From Verrucomicrobiales bacterium (GTDB taxonomy: Bacteria; Verrucomicrobiota; Verrucomicrobiia; Verrucomicrobiales; DEV007), in assembly GCA_012960505.1 (NCBI GenBank), contig DUBC01000007.1, positions 276,111-340,110 of the forward strand: DNA of 64,000 bases, read 5' to 3'. The notes beneath the pieces were generated by a model, which ran no database searches, had not been told where the DNA came from, and saw only the letters and a list, made by a program, of their open reading frames with translations. Positions within the stretch are counted from its first letter, which is position 1. Each line of letters starts with the position of its first letter. The position numbers were made by a program, and so were the translations under genes. Positions 63,248 to 64,000 of the stretch are shown piece by piece.

Positions 63248-63826
63248 ATGACAATTCCAACAAGAATAACTCTCGCTCGACTTATAATGTCACCCGTCTT
63301 TGTTGTATTAGCGATAAAATACAGCTCAACAATTACATTAGGCAAACCCGATGTCTTATTTCTGTATCTTGCAATGATTGTATTCGCAATGGCCGTAATT
63401 AGCGATGCTCTGGATGGATACTTGGCTAGAAAATTGAATCAGAGGAGTAGAATCGGAAGCTTTCTTGATCCCATTGCCGATAAAACTCTCCTGTTAAGCG
63501 CTACCATTACTCTTACCTTCATCGATTGCGGAAAACTTATACCCATATTCTATACAACTCTCATTTTGAGCCGGGAACTCATACAAATATCAGGCGCCAT
63601 TGCAATCGGAACTATTCTCGGTGACATCAAAGTCAAGCACCACTGGACAGGAAAATTCAGTACATTTATGCAAGTAATACTAATATATTCTGCATTCTTA
63701 GTTCCATCAGAATCAATAATGCTTTATCTTTCGATTGTTGGGGGGCTTTTCATTTTTATCTCCGCCGCGCTTTACATTTACGCAGGATTGAGTCAATTGC
63801 CTAAAGAAGCACATGCAAACCCCTAA
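63248..63826 (+). CDS. pgsA: CDP-diacylglycerol-glycerol-3-phosphate phosphatidyltransferase
   Basis: A 192-residue membrane enzyme that makes phosphatidylglycerol phosphate. It begins with the family N-terminus [20 protein letters not shown]; the CDP-alcohol phosphotransferase signature is [10 protein letters not shown] then [15 protein letters not shown] (D-x2-DG-x2-AR-x8-G-x3-D-x3-D). About five hydrophobic helices follow. I set the start at 63248 because the family N-terminus begins there. It overlaps der by 14 bases, so the two are coupled. Confidence 0.9.
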   Translation: MTIPTRITLARLIMSPVFVVLAIKYSSTITLGKPDVLFLYLAMIVFAMAVISDALDGYLARKLNQRSRIGSFLDPIADKTLLLSATITLTFIDCGKLIPIFYTTLILSRELIQISGAIAIGTILGDIKVKHHWTGKFSTFMQVILIYSAFLVPSESIMLYLSIVGGLFIFISAALYIYAGLSQLPKEAHANP

Positions 63827-64000
63827 TTCATATAGAATCGCCGCTATCGTTGGTCGCCCCAATGTTGGCAAATCTGCAATATTCAATAGACTTGCAGGTC
63901 GCCGCATTTCAATAGTCCATGACGAGCCCGGTGTAACTAGGGACAGAATAACAGCACCATGTAAACTGTCATCTTCTGCCTTTACTATAATTGATACAGG
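63813..64000 (+). CDS. der: GTPase Der/EngA, N-terminal part (truncated by window end)
   Basis: The first 62 residues are visible: after MQTPNSYR comes [20 protein letters not shown] (G1 P-loop GRPNVGKS), followed by [20 protein letters not shown] (G2 region, conserved in Der) and IIDTG (start of G3). Der is a double GTPase essential for 50S subunit assembly. The second G domain and KH-like domain lie beyond the window. It overlaps the end of pgsA. Confidence 0.93.
   Translation, partial: MQTPNSYRIAAIVGRPNVGKSAIFNRLAGRRISIVHDEPGVTRDRITAPCKLSSSAFTIIDT

Overview
The window looks like a chromosomal segment of a PVC-superphylum bacterium, most likely an uncultured, probably aquatic, verrucomicrobium. 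The evidence is the density of PVC-typical secreted families: DUF1501 and DUF1552 Tat-exported proteins, DUF1549/DUF1553 and DUF1587-DUF1592-DUF1588 CxxCH proteins, a formylglycine sulfatase, PQQ-like propellers, DUF1080 and a PVC-type membrane-bound dehydrogenase. The housekeeping genes (rplI-dnaB, dnaG-rpoD, rplM-rpsI, pdxJ, purH, thiG, rodA, ksgA, pgsA, der) are AT-rich; a hand count of one 60-base line near 44.0 kb gives 24/60 G+C. No rRNA, CRISPR array, transposase or integrase was seen. Many starts lack a clear Shine-Dalgarno sequence.

Layout. 1-6.3 kb: a minus-strand catabolic block of sulfatase with a C-terminal VHL-beta-like domain, a dead MORN-repeat gene, a DUF1549/DUF1553 cytochrome-like protein and a DUF1501 protein. 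6.5-15.4 kb: a plus-strand block of a sugar dehydrogenase, a DUF1592-type protein with its DUF1552 partner, and a basic-secretory-protein peptidase broken by a frameshift exactly inside its HExxH motif, followed by a sulfatase remnant and a tiny lipoprotein gene. This stretch and the next are clearly richer in G+C (35/60 and 37/60 in two hand-counted lines near 13.6 and 18.4 kb), which suggests acquired DNA. 15.7-19.1 kb: a tight four-gene minus-strand cassette (class V aminotransferase, nucleotidyltransferase, CDP-alcohol phosphotransferase, P-loop small-molecule kinase) that looks like a Kennedy-type route to an amino-alcohol or phosphonate lipid head group. It lies next to tRNA-Phe(GAA) at 19.4 kb. 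19.5-30.4 kb: a long minus-strand gene row with three PQQ-like propeller proteins, a DUF3311/sodium-solute symporter pair, an EhpF-like adenylase without the usual C-terminal domain, an aldehyde dehydrogenase and an iron alcohol dehydrogenase. This reads as an uptake plus carboxylate/aldehyde/alcohol interconversion system.

30.5-64 kb is mostly core genome: rplI, dnaB, an NfeD-type membrane protease with one dead protease half, dnaG, an rpoD whose N-terminus carries two AT-hook-like motifs, an AsmA-like protein, an ABCG-type half transporter with two unknown followers, pdxJ-purH, rplM-rpsI, a HEAT/DUF1080 protein, a prepilin peptidase with an extra internal domain, thiG, rodA, a 1509-residue multidomain PVC cytochrome, DUF5069 and LolA-like genes, a COG2958-like HTH/nuclease-fold protein, a TPR protein, a KsgA-NUDIX fusion, pgsA and the start of der.

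The strongest leads are the eight-gene propeller/symporter/carboxylate-reduction row, the head-group cassette beside tRNA-Phe, the AT-hook sigma factor, and promoters placed so close to ATG that the transcripts should be leaderless. All domain names come from reading the translated sequence; no database search was run.
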